Positions 8,207 to 16,435 of a stretch of 21,102 nt of DNA are shown in pieces. The notes beneath the pieces were generated by a model that did no database searches, was not told the origin of the DNA, and was given only the letters and a program-made list of their open reading frames with translations. The translations under genes were made by a program, and so were the position numbers. The DNA is from Bacteroidales bacterium (GTDB taxonomy: Bacteria; Bacteroidota; Bacteroidia; Bacteroidales; UBA3824): positions 1 to 21,102 of the forward strand of contig JAGCNK010000102.1 in NCBI GenBank assembly GCA_017645985.1, read 5' to 3'. Numbering within the stretch: position 1 is the stretch's first letter; every line of letters begins with the position of its first letter.

Positions 8207-9829
8207 ATGAGTTCACCAAAGGAAACGCCGAGGCAGAAAATGATTGGTATGATGTACCTCTTCTATACTGCCCTGCTTGCTTTGAACGTATCTGCCGAAA
8301 TCCTTACAGCATTCTCGCTCGTGGACGGTAGTCTTCGTAAGACTAACGAAATCACCGACGGTGTGATCTCCGACACACAGAACGAGTTTGTAAAGGCTAT
8401 GGTTAACGACTCACTTGGTGTAGCTAAGTACAAAGCTCTCGCCGACCAGGTTGTTACCGAGGCAGACAAAGCATATAATGAAATTCAGCACTGGAAAGAG
8501 CAGCTCGTTTTCACCCTCGAAGGTGTTGAGAACGAACAGCAACTCCGCGAAATGCACGACAACGACCAGACTTCCTATATCGGCGACCTCGTCTCTAAAA
8601 AAGACGACAACAACGTCGGTGGTCAGATCTTCATCACCGAAGGTCACTCTAAAGAGATTCAGGATTCTCGTGAGTCGTATCGTAACTTCTTGATTGGTAT
8701 CGTAAACCAAGATACCACATCTACCGAACAGGCCAAAGCTTCACGCGAAAGCCTTATCCACAGCATTGAGATGATGCTTTCTACTGAAGACACCAAATCT
8801 CTCAACGACGCAGGTGAGATGATTCCTTGGAACGTTGCTAACTTCGAGCACTTGCCCGCAGCCGGCGTTCTTGCTCTTATGACCAAGATGCAGTCTGACG
8901 TTAGAAACACCGAATCTTCTATGCTTTCTTACTTGCTCGGACAGATCGGTAAGTCAGACATGAAGTTCAACGCCATCAAGGCCGTTGTTAACTCTCCCTC
9001 TAACTACGTTCTCGTAGGTCAGCCCTACAAGGCAGAAGTATTTATCGCTGCTTACGACTCTACACAAAACCCCGACATTTTGGTTGGCGGTCAACCTATT
9101 CCTGTATCTCAGGGCGTAGGTACTTACACCGGCAATACATCTTCGGTAGGTATGCGTAAATGGGGCGGCGTTATCAAACTTAAAAACAAATCGACCGGCG
9201 AAATCAAAGAATACCCCTTCGAAAGCACTTACGAAGTTGGTCAGCCGAGCGTATCTGTTTCGCCTACCAAGATGAACGTATTCTACATCGGTGTTGACAA
9301 CCCCGTAGAAATTTCCGCTTCTGGTGTACCCGCTGAAAAAGTTAACGCTTCTATCTCTGGCGGTAGCATTCGTCGTACAAGCGGCGGCAACTATATCGTT
9401 AACGTTAAGACTCAAGGTGAAGTTACCATCAACTGTTCTGCCAACATCGACGGAACAACCAAAGGTCTCGGTTCTAAGAAATTCCGTGTAAAACGCGTTC
9501 CCGACCCGATGGCTACTGTTGGTACCGACCCCAGCAACAAACGTGGTGGTGTAATTGCTAAAAACAGCCTTATCAATAACGTGGTACGTGCCGAGATGGA
9601 AAACTTCGACTTCGACTTGAAGTTCGTTGTTACCGGTTTCTCAGTATCTGCTACAGTTAAAGGCTTCACCCAGACTCAGGAGAGCAAATCTGGCCAGTTT
9701 ACCGCTGCTCAGAAACAGCTTATCACAGGTGTTCCTTCAGGCGGTAAGGTTTACATCGAGGACGTTAAGGCAAAAGGTCCTGACGGTTCTACACGTAACC
9801 TCAACGCCATCAAATTTACTGTAAGGTAG
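8207..9829 (+). CDS. gldM: Type IX secretion motor protein GldM/PorM
   Basis: The rotor-like partner of GldL: one N-terminal transmembrane helix and a long dimeric periplasmic shaft that reaches the GldK/GldN ring. The 540-residue product starts ETPRQKMIGMMYLFYTALLA; its membrane helix spans about residues 13-35. Arg9 at the cytoplasmic edge is the family's conserved arginine, described as pairing with the membrane glutamate of GldL. The first periplasmic part (about 36-230) is helical. The rest is a chain of beta-rich domains, including VGQPYKAEVFIAAYDS and a C-terminal domain (about 435-540) with VVRAEMENFDFDLKF. No break or truncation was seen. A structured 119-nt spacer follows before gldN. 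Confidence 0.96.
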   Translation: MSSPKETPRQKMIGMMYLFYTALLALNVSAEILTAFSLVDGSLRKTNEITDGVISDTQNEFVKAMVNDSLGVAKYKALADQVVTEADKAYNEIQHWKEQLVFTLEGVENEQQLREMHDNDQTSYIGDLVSKKDDNNVGGQIFITEGHSKEIQDSRESYRNFLIGIVNQDTTSTEQAKASRESLIHSIEMMLSTEDTKSLNDAGEMIPWNVANFEHLPAAGVLALMTKMQSDVRNTESSMLSYLLGQIGKSDMKFNAIKAVVNSPSNYVLVGQPYKAEVFIAAYDSTQNPDILVGGQPIPVSQGVGTYTGNTSSVGMRKWGGVIKLKNKSTGEIKEYPFESTYEVGQPSVSVSPTKMNVFYIGVDNPVEISASGVPAEKVNASISGGSIRRTSGGNYIVNVKTQGEVTINCSANIDGTTKGLGSKKFRVKRVPDPMATVGTDPSNKRGGVIAKNSLINNVVRAEMENFDFDLKFVVTGFSVSATVKGFTQTQESKSGQFTAAQKQLITGVPSGGKVYIEDVKAKGPDGSTRNLNAIKFTVR

Positions 9830-9839
9830 TTTGATTATA

Positions 9840-9875
9840 TTTGCGTTCACTTCGCAAAAAAAGTGCTCACGCAAA
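9840..9875 (+). other. First hairpin in the gldM-gldN spacer
   Basis: TTTGCGT (9840-9846) pairs with ACGCAAA (9869-9875), and inside it CACTT (9848-9852) pairs with AAGTG (9861-9865). The first arm can instead pair with the nearer CGCAAA (9853-9858) to make a small 6-bp stem, so two conformations exclude each other. It starts 11 nt after the gldM stop. No T-run follows directly, so it is not a standard terminator. Confidence 0.55.
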
Positions 9876-9889
9876 CAATATTTTATACT

Positions 9890-9936
9890 AAAAAGAGTTT
9901 TAATAAAACATAGAAGTTCTATTAAAACTCTTTTTT
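9890..9936 (+). terminator. Long perfect hairpin just before gldN
   Basis: A 16-bp perfect inverted repeat: 9890-9905 (five A, GAG, TTTTAATA) with 9920-9935. The 14-nt loop can add 3 bp (9907-9909 with 9916-9918). The 3' arm ends in T6. It has the form of an intrinsic terminator but sits 12 nt before the gldN ATG at 9949, inside the secretion cluster. Partial termination, RNA processing or control of gldN translation are all possible. Confidence 0.6.
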
Positions 9937-9948
9937 AATTGTAGCATT

Positions 9949-10797
9949 ATGAAAAAAGTACTGTTTTTAACGGCTGTAGTAGCATGTCTGCAATGCCTTG
10001 AGGTGCAAAAAACTGAGGCGCAGGTGCTCTTAGGACTTCCTTACGAAAAAATACACACCACGAACCGTAAGCCGGTGCCGTATCAGTTTGTAAGAGAAGC
10101 AGATGTAATGTGGTCGAAAATAATATGGCGGCAGATTGAGCTCTCGGAGCGTGCCAACCAGCATCTATATTTTCCCACAACGCCTGTTGACGGACGTCAG
10201 AGCCTTATCGACGTTTTGTTAGACGGCATCCACTCACAAGGTCTTACTGCTTACGACGAGAGCGGCGGCGACGAGTTCGCACAGATACTCACCGAGCAGA
10301 TGATTCACAAAAACCTCGGCGCTTCGGTCAACACCGAGACATTCCTCGACGAAAACGAGAATGTGGTTGAGAAACTTGTAGAAACCCCCTACGTAAGTAG
10401 CGAGGTAACAAGATACCGCCTCAAAGAGCTTTGGTTTTTCGACAAACAGCGCTCTGTGCTCGAATGCCGTATCATCGGTCTTTGCGCCATCCGCGTTTAT
10501 CACAAAGATCCCGACGACCCCGAAGAGCGTCAGACTCGTGTGTTCTGGATCTATTATCCCGAGGCTCGCAAGCTTCTTGCTAACGCCGAGTGCTTCAACC
10601 CCAAAAACGACGGTGCAAGGTTGAGTTTCGAGGACATTTTCCAGAAACGTTACTTCCAGAGCTTTATCGTGGCCGAGTCTAACATGTACGACAACCGTCT
10701 TATCTCTGAATACGCTCAAGGCCAGGAATGCCTTCTCGAAGCAGAGAATATCAAAGAGCAGATTTTCAACTTTGAACAGGACCTCTGGGAATACTAG
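9949..10797 (+). CDS. gldN: Type IX secretion ring protein GldN/PorN
   Basis: Periplasmic partner of GldK/PorK in the ring under the outer membrane. The 282-residue product begins with a signal peptide of about 24 residues (MKKVLFLTAVVACL..., ending KTEAQ), and the mature part opens with VLLGLPYEKIHTTNRKPVPY. Family features seen: DVMWSKIIWRQIELSERANQ, YFPTTPVDGRQSLIDVLLDG, a KELWFFDKQRSVLECRIIGL segment, and VFWIYYPEARKLL. Length is normal for the family. It is the last gene of the cluster. A strong terminator starts about 20 nt after the stop, and two hairpins precede the gene, which may set its level relative to gldL and gldM. Confidence 0.95.
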   Translation: MKKVLFLTAVVACLQCLEVQKTEAQVLLGLPYEKIHTTNRKPVPYQFVREADVMWSKIIWRQIELSERANQHLYFPTTPVDGRQSLIDVLLDGIHSQGLTAYDESGGDEFAQILTEQMIHKNLGASVNTETFLDENENVVEKLVETPYVSSEVTRYRLKELWFFDKQRSVLECRIIGLCAIRVYHKDPDDPEERQTRVFWIYYPEARKLLANAECFNPKNDGARLSFEDIFQKRYFQSFIVAESNMYDNRLISEYAQGQECLLEAENIKEQIFNFEQDLWEY

Positions 10798-10817
10798 TCG
10801 TCTGAGTTCTTAAGAAT

Positions 10818-10853
10818 AAAAAAAGCCGCTGATTTATCTCAGCGGCTTTTTTT
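10818..10853. terminator. Bidirectional intrinsic terminator between gldN and the TonB receptor gene
   Basis: A7 then GCCGCTGA (10825-10832), loop TTTATC, TCAGCGGC (10839-10846) then T7. The flanking A and T runs pair too, giving a 15-bp stem, and provide a T-run on either strand. It closes the secretion locus on the plus strand and could also stop transcripts of the convergent receptor gene. Confidence 0.92.
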
Positions 10854-10910
10854 ATATTGGTATTAATTATTATCGTGTTTGTTTTGTCTTCATTGTTTTC
10901 TTCATTTTTT

Positions 10911-11011
10911 CTTTTCCCCCTTTTATTTCATTATTTCTTTACCCTTTACCCTTTTACCCTTTTTCCTTTTTTCTTTACCCTATTCCTTATTTCCCCCTTT
11001 ATTTTTCCCCC
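10911..11011. repeat. Pyrimidine-rich tract with seven C-runs
   Basis: Almost only C and T on the plus strand. C-runs of 3-5 lie at 10916-10920, 10942-10944, 10949-10951, 10957-10959, 10978-10980, 10993-10997 and 11007-11011. The first three short ones form an imperfect TTTACCC-like repeat. On the minus strand this is a G-run-rich purine tract just after the receptor stop codon. The gene-free stretch 10854-11020 holds nothing else that I recognise. Confidence 0.75.
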
Positions 11012-11020
11012 TGTTTTATG

Positions 11021-13705
11021 CTATCCTCTTATGTGCTTGGGTGTGTAGCTGAACAGAATGTTGTACGACAGCATAGGGAACACGCCAGGGAGCGAGAGTC
11101 CGGTGGCAACGTAGTCTTTTTCTCTTATCATATTCGACGGCACAATATAGTCGCCTTGGGGGGTCTCAATCTTGTTGTACGACACCATAACAAAGTTGTT
11201 GCGGTTGTAAACGTTGTATACCGACAGGGTGACCGAGTGACGGATGTATTTGTTAAACGGCTTTTGAAAGCGGTATACGACTGCGGCGTTGAGCTTGTGG
11301 TATATTCGCAGACGCTCGTTGTTTCGGCTGCCGTAGTAGGGTATTTTGTAGTCTTGGTAATAGTAGAATCCCACGGGCGCGGTATAAGGCGTGCCAGAGC
11401 ATAGGTTGAAGTCAGCCTTGAATGTGATTTTGTCGTTGAGCGAGTACTGACCCATGATGTGGAGGTTGTGCGGGATATTGTCGTTGGATATGTATTTCTC
11501 TTTCATAAGGTCGGGCGTATACCGCAGGCTGTGGCTGTAGGCGTAGAAACATTTGAATTTGAGGCTGCCCTTGTCTTTTTCAACAGCCACCTCCACGCCC
11601 TCGGCAGTGGTTTCGCCGAGAAAGAAGTCGCGCTCGATAGATTCGTTGAGCAGCATGTTGGCGTGCTGACCGTATTCTGTGATGTTTTTGGAGTATTTGA
11701 AATATGTGCAGACGGTGTACACCAGCTCGAGGGCGTTGTACGATGCGGTAAACGTTACGCAGTCGGATGTCTGCGGCTTGAAATATAGTCCGCTGGGAAT
11801 CCACATGTCGAGGGTGGTGAACGGACTGATAGAGTTGGAAAGCATGTGCAGGTATTGCACGTTGTGCTCGGTGGAAATTTTGAGGGTGGCTTTTGTCGAC
11901 GGACTGTAAACAACGGTGATTCGCGGCTCGAAATTCCAGAATGTGTTGAATTTCTTCTCCTCAATCTTGGTGGTGTCCCAGGTGAGTTTTTCGGGGTTGT
12001 AGACGAAGTATTTGGCAGGTCCGTAGTTGTTCCAGACTGTCAGCCTTGCGCCGTATTTAATGGCGATGTGCTTGCCGATGGTGCTTTCGGCTCCGAGGTA
12101 CGCCGCAATATTGTCGGCATTGCCCGAAATAATGCCTCTGTTGCTCTTTTGATTGTTGATGTATTGCGTGGCAGGGTCGAAGGTGGTATACGTGTACTCG
12201 CCGCCTGTTTTGACGGTGTGGTTTGAGTTGATGTTGTACACTATGTCGGTTTTGATGCCCACGTTGCCGATACGTGTGCGCCAGAAGCTCTCTTGGTTTT
12301 CAGAGGTGAAGAGCTTGTAGCTGTAATGCCCAATAAAGATGTTGTTGTTGATATACAGCTTGGTGGAAATAATCTTGTATTGTCGTATGGTGGCGGTGTT
12401 GTTTTGCCATGCCACGGCGTAGTTGTTGTTGGTCTGCAGGTTTGAATAGCGGTCTTTGCCTCGGAAATACGATATGTATATTCTGTCTTTTGGCGACGCC
12501 TTGATATGTATTTTGGCGTGGATGTCGTAAAATTTGTTGTCGCCTTGGTATTCCATAATGTCGGCCAGCCATCTGAGGTTTGAGTTGCGGAGGTCGGCTG
12601 TGGCGGTGACAATGTCCTTAACAATCGGCGTTTCCACACGGTGCGAGTTGGTAAGCGGAGTGAACTCGCTGCTGATTATGTACTTGCCGCTGCTGCCGTC
12701 TTTGGTGTGGATGTCGGTGATCGACGACAGTCGTCCGCCGAATTTGAGGGGGAAGTCGGATGTGTAAACATTGAGCGAGTTTACCGCCTCGGGAGCCACT
12801 GCGGAATAGAATCCGAACAGGTGCGAGGGGTGGAAAATGGGCGCTTCGTCGATGAGAATAAGGTTCTGGTCTTTGTAGCCTCCGCGCACGTTGTAAAATG
12901 CCGAGCCGTCGCTCTGACGTGTGATTCCGTGGTCGGTGGCGAGTAGACCCACCAGGTCGCCGCCGATTATCAGTCCCGAATATTTGGCAAAGTCTGACGC
13001 TTTGAGCGACGAACTGCTGTGCATTGCCTCCTGTATGTTGTTGGTGTTTTTGTCTGACGTGATGGCAACTGCCTCCAGCTGAGTTTCAATGGGTTGGAGG
13101 TCCTTGTCGATGGTGATGTTTTCCTTGAGGTCGATTTTGATATACTCGCGGCGGTAGCCGAGATAGGAGTACACGATGGTGTACTCGCCACGTTTGAGCG
13201 GCAGGGTGTAGTAGCCGTAGTGGTTGGTGAGCGTTCCTTCTGTGGTGTTGGCTACCGAGATGGTGGCGCCGATGAGTATTTCGTGTGTGGCGGCGTCGCG
13301 TATGTAGCCGCTTATGGTTATGTTTTTGGCTCGCTGCTCGTTTTTTGGACAGTTCTTGACGTCCTTCTTGCGGGGCTTGAGGATGATCTGCTGCTCGGCA
13401 AATATGTATCCGATGTCGGTGGTGGCAGATATCTGCGACATCACGTCGGTGAGCTTCTTGTTTCGGATTTTGATGTCGAGCTTCACCTCGTCGTCAACAA
13501 GCTGGCTGTTGTATACAAACATAAAGCCCGTCTGCGCAGTGATGTCTTCAAGAATCACTTTCAGCGGGCTCTTCTTATAAGAAATGCTAATTTTTACAGT
13601 GCTGTCGGTTTGCGCCGATAGTTTCAGTGGCAGCATGGCGGCTATCAGTATCGCCGTCAGTATCAGTGGTTTCGATATATGTCCGATGGTCTTTGCTGCC
13701 GACAT
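11021..13705 (-). CDS. TonB-dependent outer-membrane receptor/transducer with STN domain
   Basis: Imports an unknown substrate across the outer membrane and probably signals to the FecR-type protein encoded just upstream. The 894-residue product has a signal peptide (about 1-31, ending KLSAQ). An STN domain follows (about 36-110: ISYKKSPLKVILEDI, FVYNSQLVDDEVKLDI), the part that touches anti-sigma proteins in FecA-like transducers. Next are a carboxypeptidase-regulatory-like beta sandwich (about 129-213: ISGYIRDAATHEILIGATIS) and a plug (about 235-340: YNVRGGYKDQNLILIDEAP and FPLKFGGRLSSITDIH). A long barrel of aromatic alternating strands completes it. No SusD-like gene lies beside it, which argues against a SusC-type glycan importer. 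It starts 14 nt after the anti-sigma gene. The ligand cannot be inferred. Confidence 0.92.
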   Translation of the reverse strand: MSAAKTIGHISKPLILTAILIAAMLPLKLSAQTDSTVKISISYKKSPLKVILEDITAQTGFMFVYNSQLVDDEVKLDIKIRNKKLTDVMSQISATTDIGYIFAEQQIILKPRKKDVKNCPKNEQRAKNITISGYIRDAATHEILIGATISVANTTEGTLTNHYGYYTLPLKRGEYTIVYSYLGYRREYIKIDLKENITIDKDLQPIETQLEAVAITSDKNTNNIQEAMHSSSSLKASDFAKYSGLIIGGDLVGLLATDHGITRQSDGSAFYNVRGGYKDQNLILIDEAPIFHPSHLFGFYSAVAPEAVNSLNVYTSDFPLKFGGRLSSITDIHTKDGSSGKYIISSEFTPLTNSHRVETPIVKDIVTATADLRNSNLRWLADIMEYQGDNKFYDIHAKIHIKASPKDRIYISYFRGKDRYSNLQTNNNYAVAWQNNTATIRQYKIISTKLYINNNIFIGHYSYKLFTSENQESFWRTRIGNVGIKTDIVYNINSNHTVKTGGEYTYTTFDPATQYINNQKSNRGIISGNADNIAAYLGAESTIGKHIAIKYGARLTVWNNYGPAKYFVYNPEKLTWDTTKIEEKKFNTFWNFEPRITVVYSPSTKATLKISTEHNVQYLHMLSNSISPFTTLDMWIPSGLYFKPQTSDCVTFTASYNALELVYTVCTYFKYSKNITEYGQHANMLLNESIERDFFLGETTAEGVEVAVEKDKGSLKFKCFYAYSHSLRYTPDLMKEKYISNDNIPHNLHIMGQYSLNDKITFKADFNLCSGTPYTAPVGFYYYQDYKIPYYGSRNNERLRIYHKLNAAVVYRFQKPFNKYIRHSVTLSVYNVYNRNNFVMVSYNKIETPQGDYIVPSNMIREKDYVATGLSLPGVFPMLSYNILFSYTPKHIRG

Positions 13706-13719
13706 TTACATTTAGTGAA

Positions 13720-14568
13720 TCATCTGTTTTTAACGGTGTATACACCCTCGGCATTGCTGACAATGTCGGTTTCGTCGAGTGTCTGGTTCAGAATGCTGAT
13801 GATAGATTCCAGTTTCTGATTGCAGAACGAGCCGGAAATTCTGAGCTCCTTGCTTTCGGGATTGTCGAACGAGTATGAGAATCCGTAAGCTTTTGAAAGC
13901 TGCTCCATGATTTCGGCGAGGGGTGTGTCGCAGAATTTGAACTCTTTGAGCTTCCAGGCAATGTTGTTGAAGTTGTCAACGGTTTTTACGTCGAAACCTT
14001 TGTTGGCGTCGTAGGTGAGCAGTTCGTCTTTGGTGATGGTAACCGACTTGCCGTCTATTTTGGAGATAACCTCAACCACGCCTGATGTTACTGTAACGGT
14101 GGTGGCGGCTTTGTCTTCGCAAATGTTGAACGATGTGCCGTGAACCACTACAGTGATGTCGTGGGTGTTGATTTCAAATTTACGTTCGGGATTTTTCTCA
14201 ACGTCGAAATATGCCTCGCCTTTGAGGTCAACGCTGAACACGCCTTTTTGCTTGGCGTTGCATGTTACCGAGCTGTTGCAGTTGAGGCTTATCTGTGTGG
14301 AGTTTTCCACTACGGTTTCCACCGGAGTGTTTTGTGCGGTGTATGTAGAAATGTCGGAGCTGTTGAAGCTGTTGTTTACCAAAGCGCCTATGCCTACTAC
14401 GATGAGTACGGCAGCGGCTATCTTTACCAGCACGTCGAGACGCAGGATTTTGGTCTTGCGCCTGAACCCGAGCTGCGACGACAGCTTGTCCCACTCGGCG
14501 TCGGTGTCGATGTCGAGCAGACGTGTGTCTGAGATCTCCGGTATTTCATAAATTTCTTCGTTGTTCAT
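13720..14568 (-). CDS. FecR-family anti-sigma factor
   Basis: Inner-membrane regulator that holds or activates the partner ECF sigma factor and receives a periplasmic signal from the TonB receptor. The 282-residue product has a short cytoplasmic N-terminus (1-45, including AEWDKLSSQLGF), a single transmembrane helix at about 46-66 (VKIAAAVLIVVGIGALV), a FecR domain at about 75-175 (GEAYFDVEKNPERKFEI, ITVVVHGTSFNI, TVTVTSGVVEV) and a C-terminal DUF4974-type domain at about 212-280 (FKFCDTPLAEIMEQLSKAYG). This is the standard Bacteroidota layout. It lies 94 nt after the sigma gene and 14 nt before the receptor gene, so the three are probably co-transcribed. Confidence 0.94.
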   Translation of the reverse strand: MNNEEIYEIPEISDTRLLDIDTDAEWDKLSSQLGFRRKTKILRLDVLVKIAAAVLIVVGIGALVNNSFNSSDISTYTAQNTPVETVVENSTQISLNCNSSVTCNAKQKGVFSVDLKGEAYFDVEKNPERKFEINTHDITVVVHGTSFNICEDKAATTVTVTSGVVEVISKIDGKSVTITKDELLTYDANKGFDVKTVDNFNNIAWKLKEFKFCDTPLAEIMEQLSKAYGFSYSFDNPESKELRISGSFCNQKLESIISILNQTLDETDIVSNAEGVYTVKNR

Positions 14569-14662
14569 GGTTTTTGGTTCTTTTTAAAATGTCGGTATTA
14601 GTTTGTTCTACGTATTTTGTCTATTAATTAACACGCCGATGGGCTTTTACCCTAAGAGAATT

Positions 14663-15172
14663 TTAACTTTTTTTCTCTTTTCCGAATATTTTTTTTCTCA
14701 ATATCTTTAATGCGGAGGTGATGTGCGCCTCCACGGTCTTGATGCTGATGCCAAGTTTCTCCGAAATTTTCGGATTTGTGAGTCGTTCGTAGCGGCTGAG
14801 AATGAACACTTCACGGCTTTTTTCGGGCATGTGGCGGATGGTGTCTACTATTGCCGCCTCCAGTTCGCTTGCCACTATGTCGCTGTCGGTGTAGCTGTTT
14901 TCGCTCTCCACGTTTGGCAGCGCCTCGTCGGTGGTGAATTTCTTCTGGTCGCGTACGTAGTTGATTGATAGGTTGTGGGCAATGCGGTAAAGCAGTGCTT
15001 TGAGGTTGCTGTCGTCGGGAAGGGTCTCGCGTTTTTCCCATACCTTTACAAAACAGCGGTGCGCAAGGTCTTTGGCGGTGTCGGTGTCCTGCACTATCTT
15101 GCGGCTATATATGGTGATGGAAACAAAGTGTTCCTTAAATAGTTTTTCAAAATCACGTTCGGTCAGTTGCAT
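14663..15172 (-). CDS. ECF-family RNA polymerase sigma factor (FecI-like)
   Basis: Alternative sigma factor directing RNA polymerase to a small regulon, most likely including its own downstream receptor operon. From the ATG at 15172 the product has 169 residues. Region 2 is seen in ERDFEKLFKEHF, DTAKDLAHRCFVKVWEKR and ALLYRIAHNLSINYVRDQKK; region 4 in MPEKSREVFILSRYERLTN and the helix-turn-helix ISEKLGISIKTVEAHI. An in-frame ATG at 15217 would add 15 residues. I prefer the inner start because MQLTERDFEKLF is where homologous sigma factors begin. It is divergent from the barrel-protein operon that starts at 15311. Confidence 0.93.
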   Translation of the reverse strand: MQLTERDFEKLFKEHFVSITIYSRKIVQDTDTAKDLAHRCFVKVWEKRETLPDDSNLKALLYRIAHNLSINYVRDQKKFTTDEALPNVESENSYTDSDIVASELEAAIVDTIRHMPEKSREVFILSRYERLTNPKISEKLGISIKTVEAHITSALKILRKKIFGKEKKS

Positions 15173-15310
15173 TTTCGCATTCTTTTTCAAAACGTAAAGT
15201 AAATGGTTTCGGAGCACATTTGCAAATTTTTTTTAATTATTTTTGCCACGGGTTGTAACTTTTGTGATAGTAGTGCGTCTTATGCGCAAAACAACAAAAA
15301 CATTACTGCT

Positions 15311-16423
15311 ATGAAAAAGATTATTTTACTTTTTATCGCCGCCTTTTTTATTAATATGTGCCAAGTACTTGAAGCTTCGGCTCAGGAAGTGTACGGCATT
15401 CTTCAGGAGGCGAGGACTCAGCTCAACGACCGCAAGGCTGAACTGCTTTCTGGTCGCCAAAGTTTCCAAGACCGTATCGACCATATCAACGACACCTCGG
15501 TGGACAACCAGCTCGACAACGGACGCATCGCTGCCCTTGAGAGCGGTATCCGCGACATCGACGCCACTCTTGCAAAAATCGACATCGCGTTAGACGCTAT
15601 TTCCAACAGCGGCATAGTTAATTCGTATTATTCGTCGCGTGTGGAGATTTCCCGAAACGGAAACACAGTGAGAATTTACAAGCATGTGGCCGACAACTCC
15701 ATAACGGTGGAGGTGAACGGCACCAAGGTGATTAACGAAGACGGTTTCGACTCGGTGAACATTTTGGAGCCGCGTATGCACTTAAAAAATAAGAAGGATT
15801 TCTCAGGACACCTCTCAGGCATTTTCCTCGGTATCAACGGACTGCTGCTGAAGAATGGCGAATATGAGGCTCCCGTTACTATGCCTTACTTTGAGCTCAA
15901 CGAAAGCCGTTCGCTCGATTTCTCAGTATACTTCAACGACTTTGCTGTTCCGTTCAGCAAGAATTGCGGACTGGTGATGGGAACGGCGTTGCAGTTTAAC
16001 CACTACTCTTTTCAGCAGGTTTTCGACCTGACGGTTAACGACCATATGGTGACAGCCGACTACGACCATACCGTGGCTACAGAGTTTAAGCGTTTCAATT
16101 ACAGGATAATACATTTTAATTTTCCCATTGTTTTTGAGATAGCCACTTCGGGGCGCCAGAAGTTTTTTGTAAATGCCGGTGTGATGGGCGGTGTTCGTAT
16201 CGGAAGCCGCACCAAACAGATTTACGTTGTGGACGGCGACCGTCAGAAAAACTGCTCCCGCAAGCCGTTTGACACCAACTTGTTTAAGTACTCGTTTATC
16301 GGAGGCGTTGGATACCGCTGCTTTCAGGTGTTTGGCGAATACTCGCCCGTGCCGCTCTTTAAGTCGGGACACGCTTCTGAAGATCTCTACCCGTTTTCAC
16401 TTGGTGTGAAATTCTTGTTCTAA
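15311..16423 (+). CDS. Outer-membrane beta-barrel protein with helical N-terminal region (unrecognised)
   Basis: I do not recognise the specific family. The 370-residue product starts at MKKIILLFIAAFF; a longer frame from 15203 would put a second hydrophobic segment in front and is rejected. Signal peptide about 1-24, ending EASAQ. Residues 26-98 look alpha-helical and possibly coiled (LQEARTQLNDRKAELL, LESGIRDIDATLAKI). Next is a short beta-rich stretch with VEISRNGNTVRIYKHV and ITVEVNGTKVINEDGF. From about 170 to the end, alternating aromatic strands finish in LGVKFLF, a terminal Phe as expected for outer-membrane barrels. It lies 12 nt before an ECF sigma gene, so it is probably its sensor or target. 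A PorT-like or generic OMP_b-brl barrel is the nearest guess. Confidence 0.78.
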   Translation: MKKIILLFIAAFFINMCQVLEASAQEVYGILQEARTQLNDRKAELLSGRQSFQDRIDHINDTSVDNQLDNGRIAALESGIRDIDATLAKIDIALDAISNSGIVNSYYSSRVEISRNGNTVRIYKHVADNSITVEVNGTKVINEDGFDSVNILEPRMHLKNKKDFSGHLSGIFLGINGLLLKNGEYEAPVTMPYFELNESRSLDFSVYFNDFAVPFSKNCGLVMGTALQFNHYSFQQVFDLTVNDHMVTADYDHTVATEFKRFNYRIIHFNFPIVFEIATSGRQKFFVNAGVMGGVRIGSRTKQIYVVDGDRQKNCSRKPFDTNLFKYSFIGGVGYRCFQVFGEYSPVPLFKSGHASEDLYPFSLGVKFLF

Positions 16424-16435
16424 TGTGTTGAAAAT

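Noticed and set aside
10941..10980. TTTACCC-like units as a CRISPR or telomere-type array
   Set aside because: The units are 7-8 nt with irregular spacing, no unique spacers and no cas genes; a low-complexity tract explains them better.
11021..13705. Reading the receptor as a SusC-type glycan importer
   Set aside because: No SusD-like lipoprotein gene is adjacent. The STN domain with FecR and ECF sigma genes fits a signalling transducer without an assigned substrate.
15203..15310. Upstream start that would extend the barrel protein by 36 residues
   Set aside because: It would put a second hydrophobic segment before a complete signal peptide and overlap the divergent sigma gene's alternative start. 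The ATG at 15311 gives a clean signal peptide.
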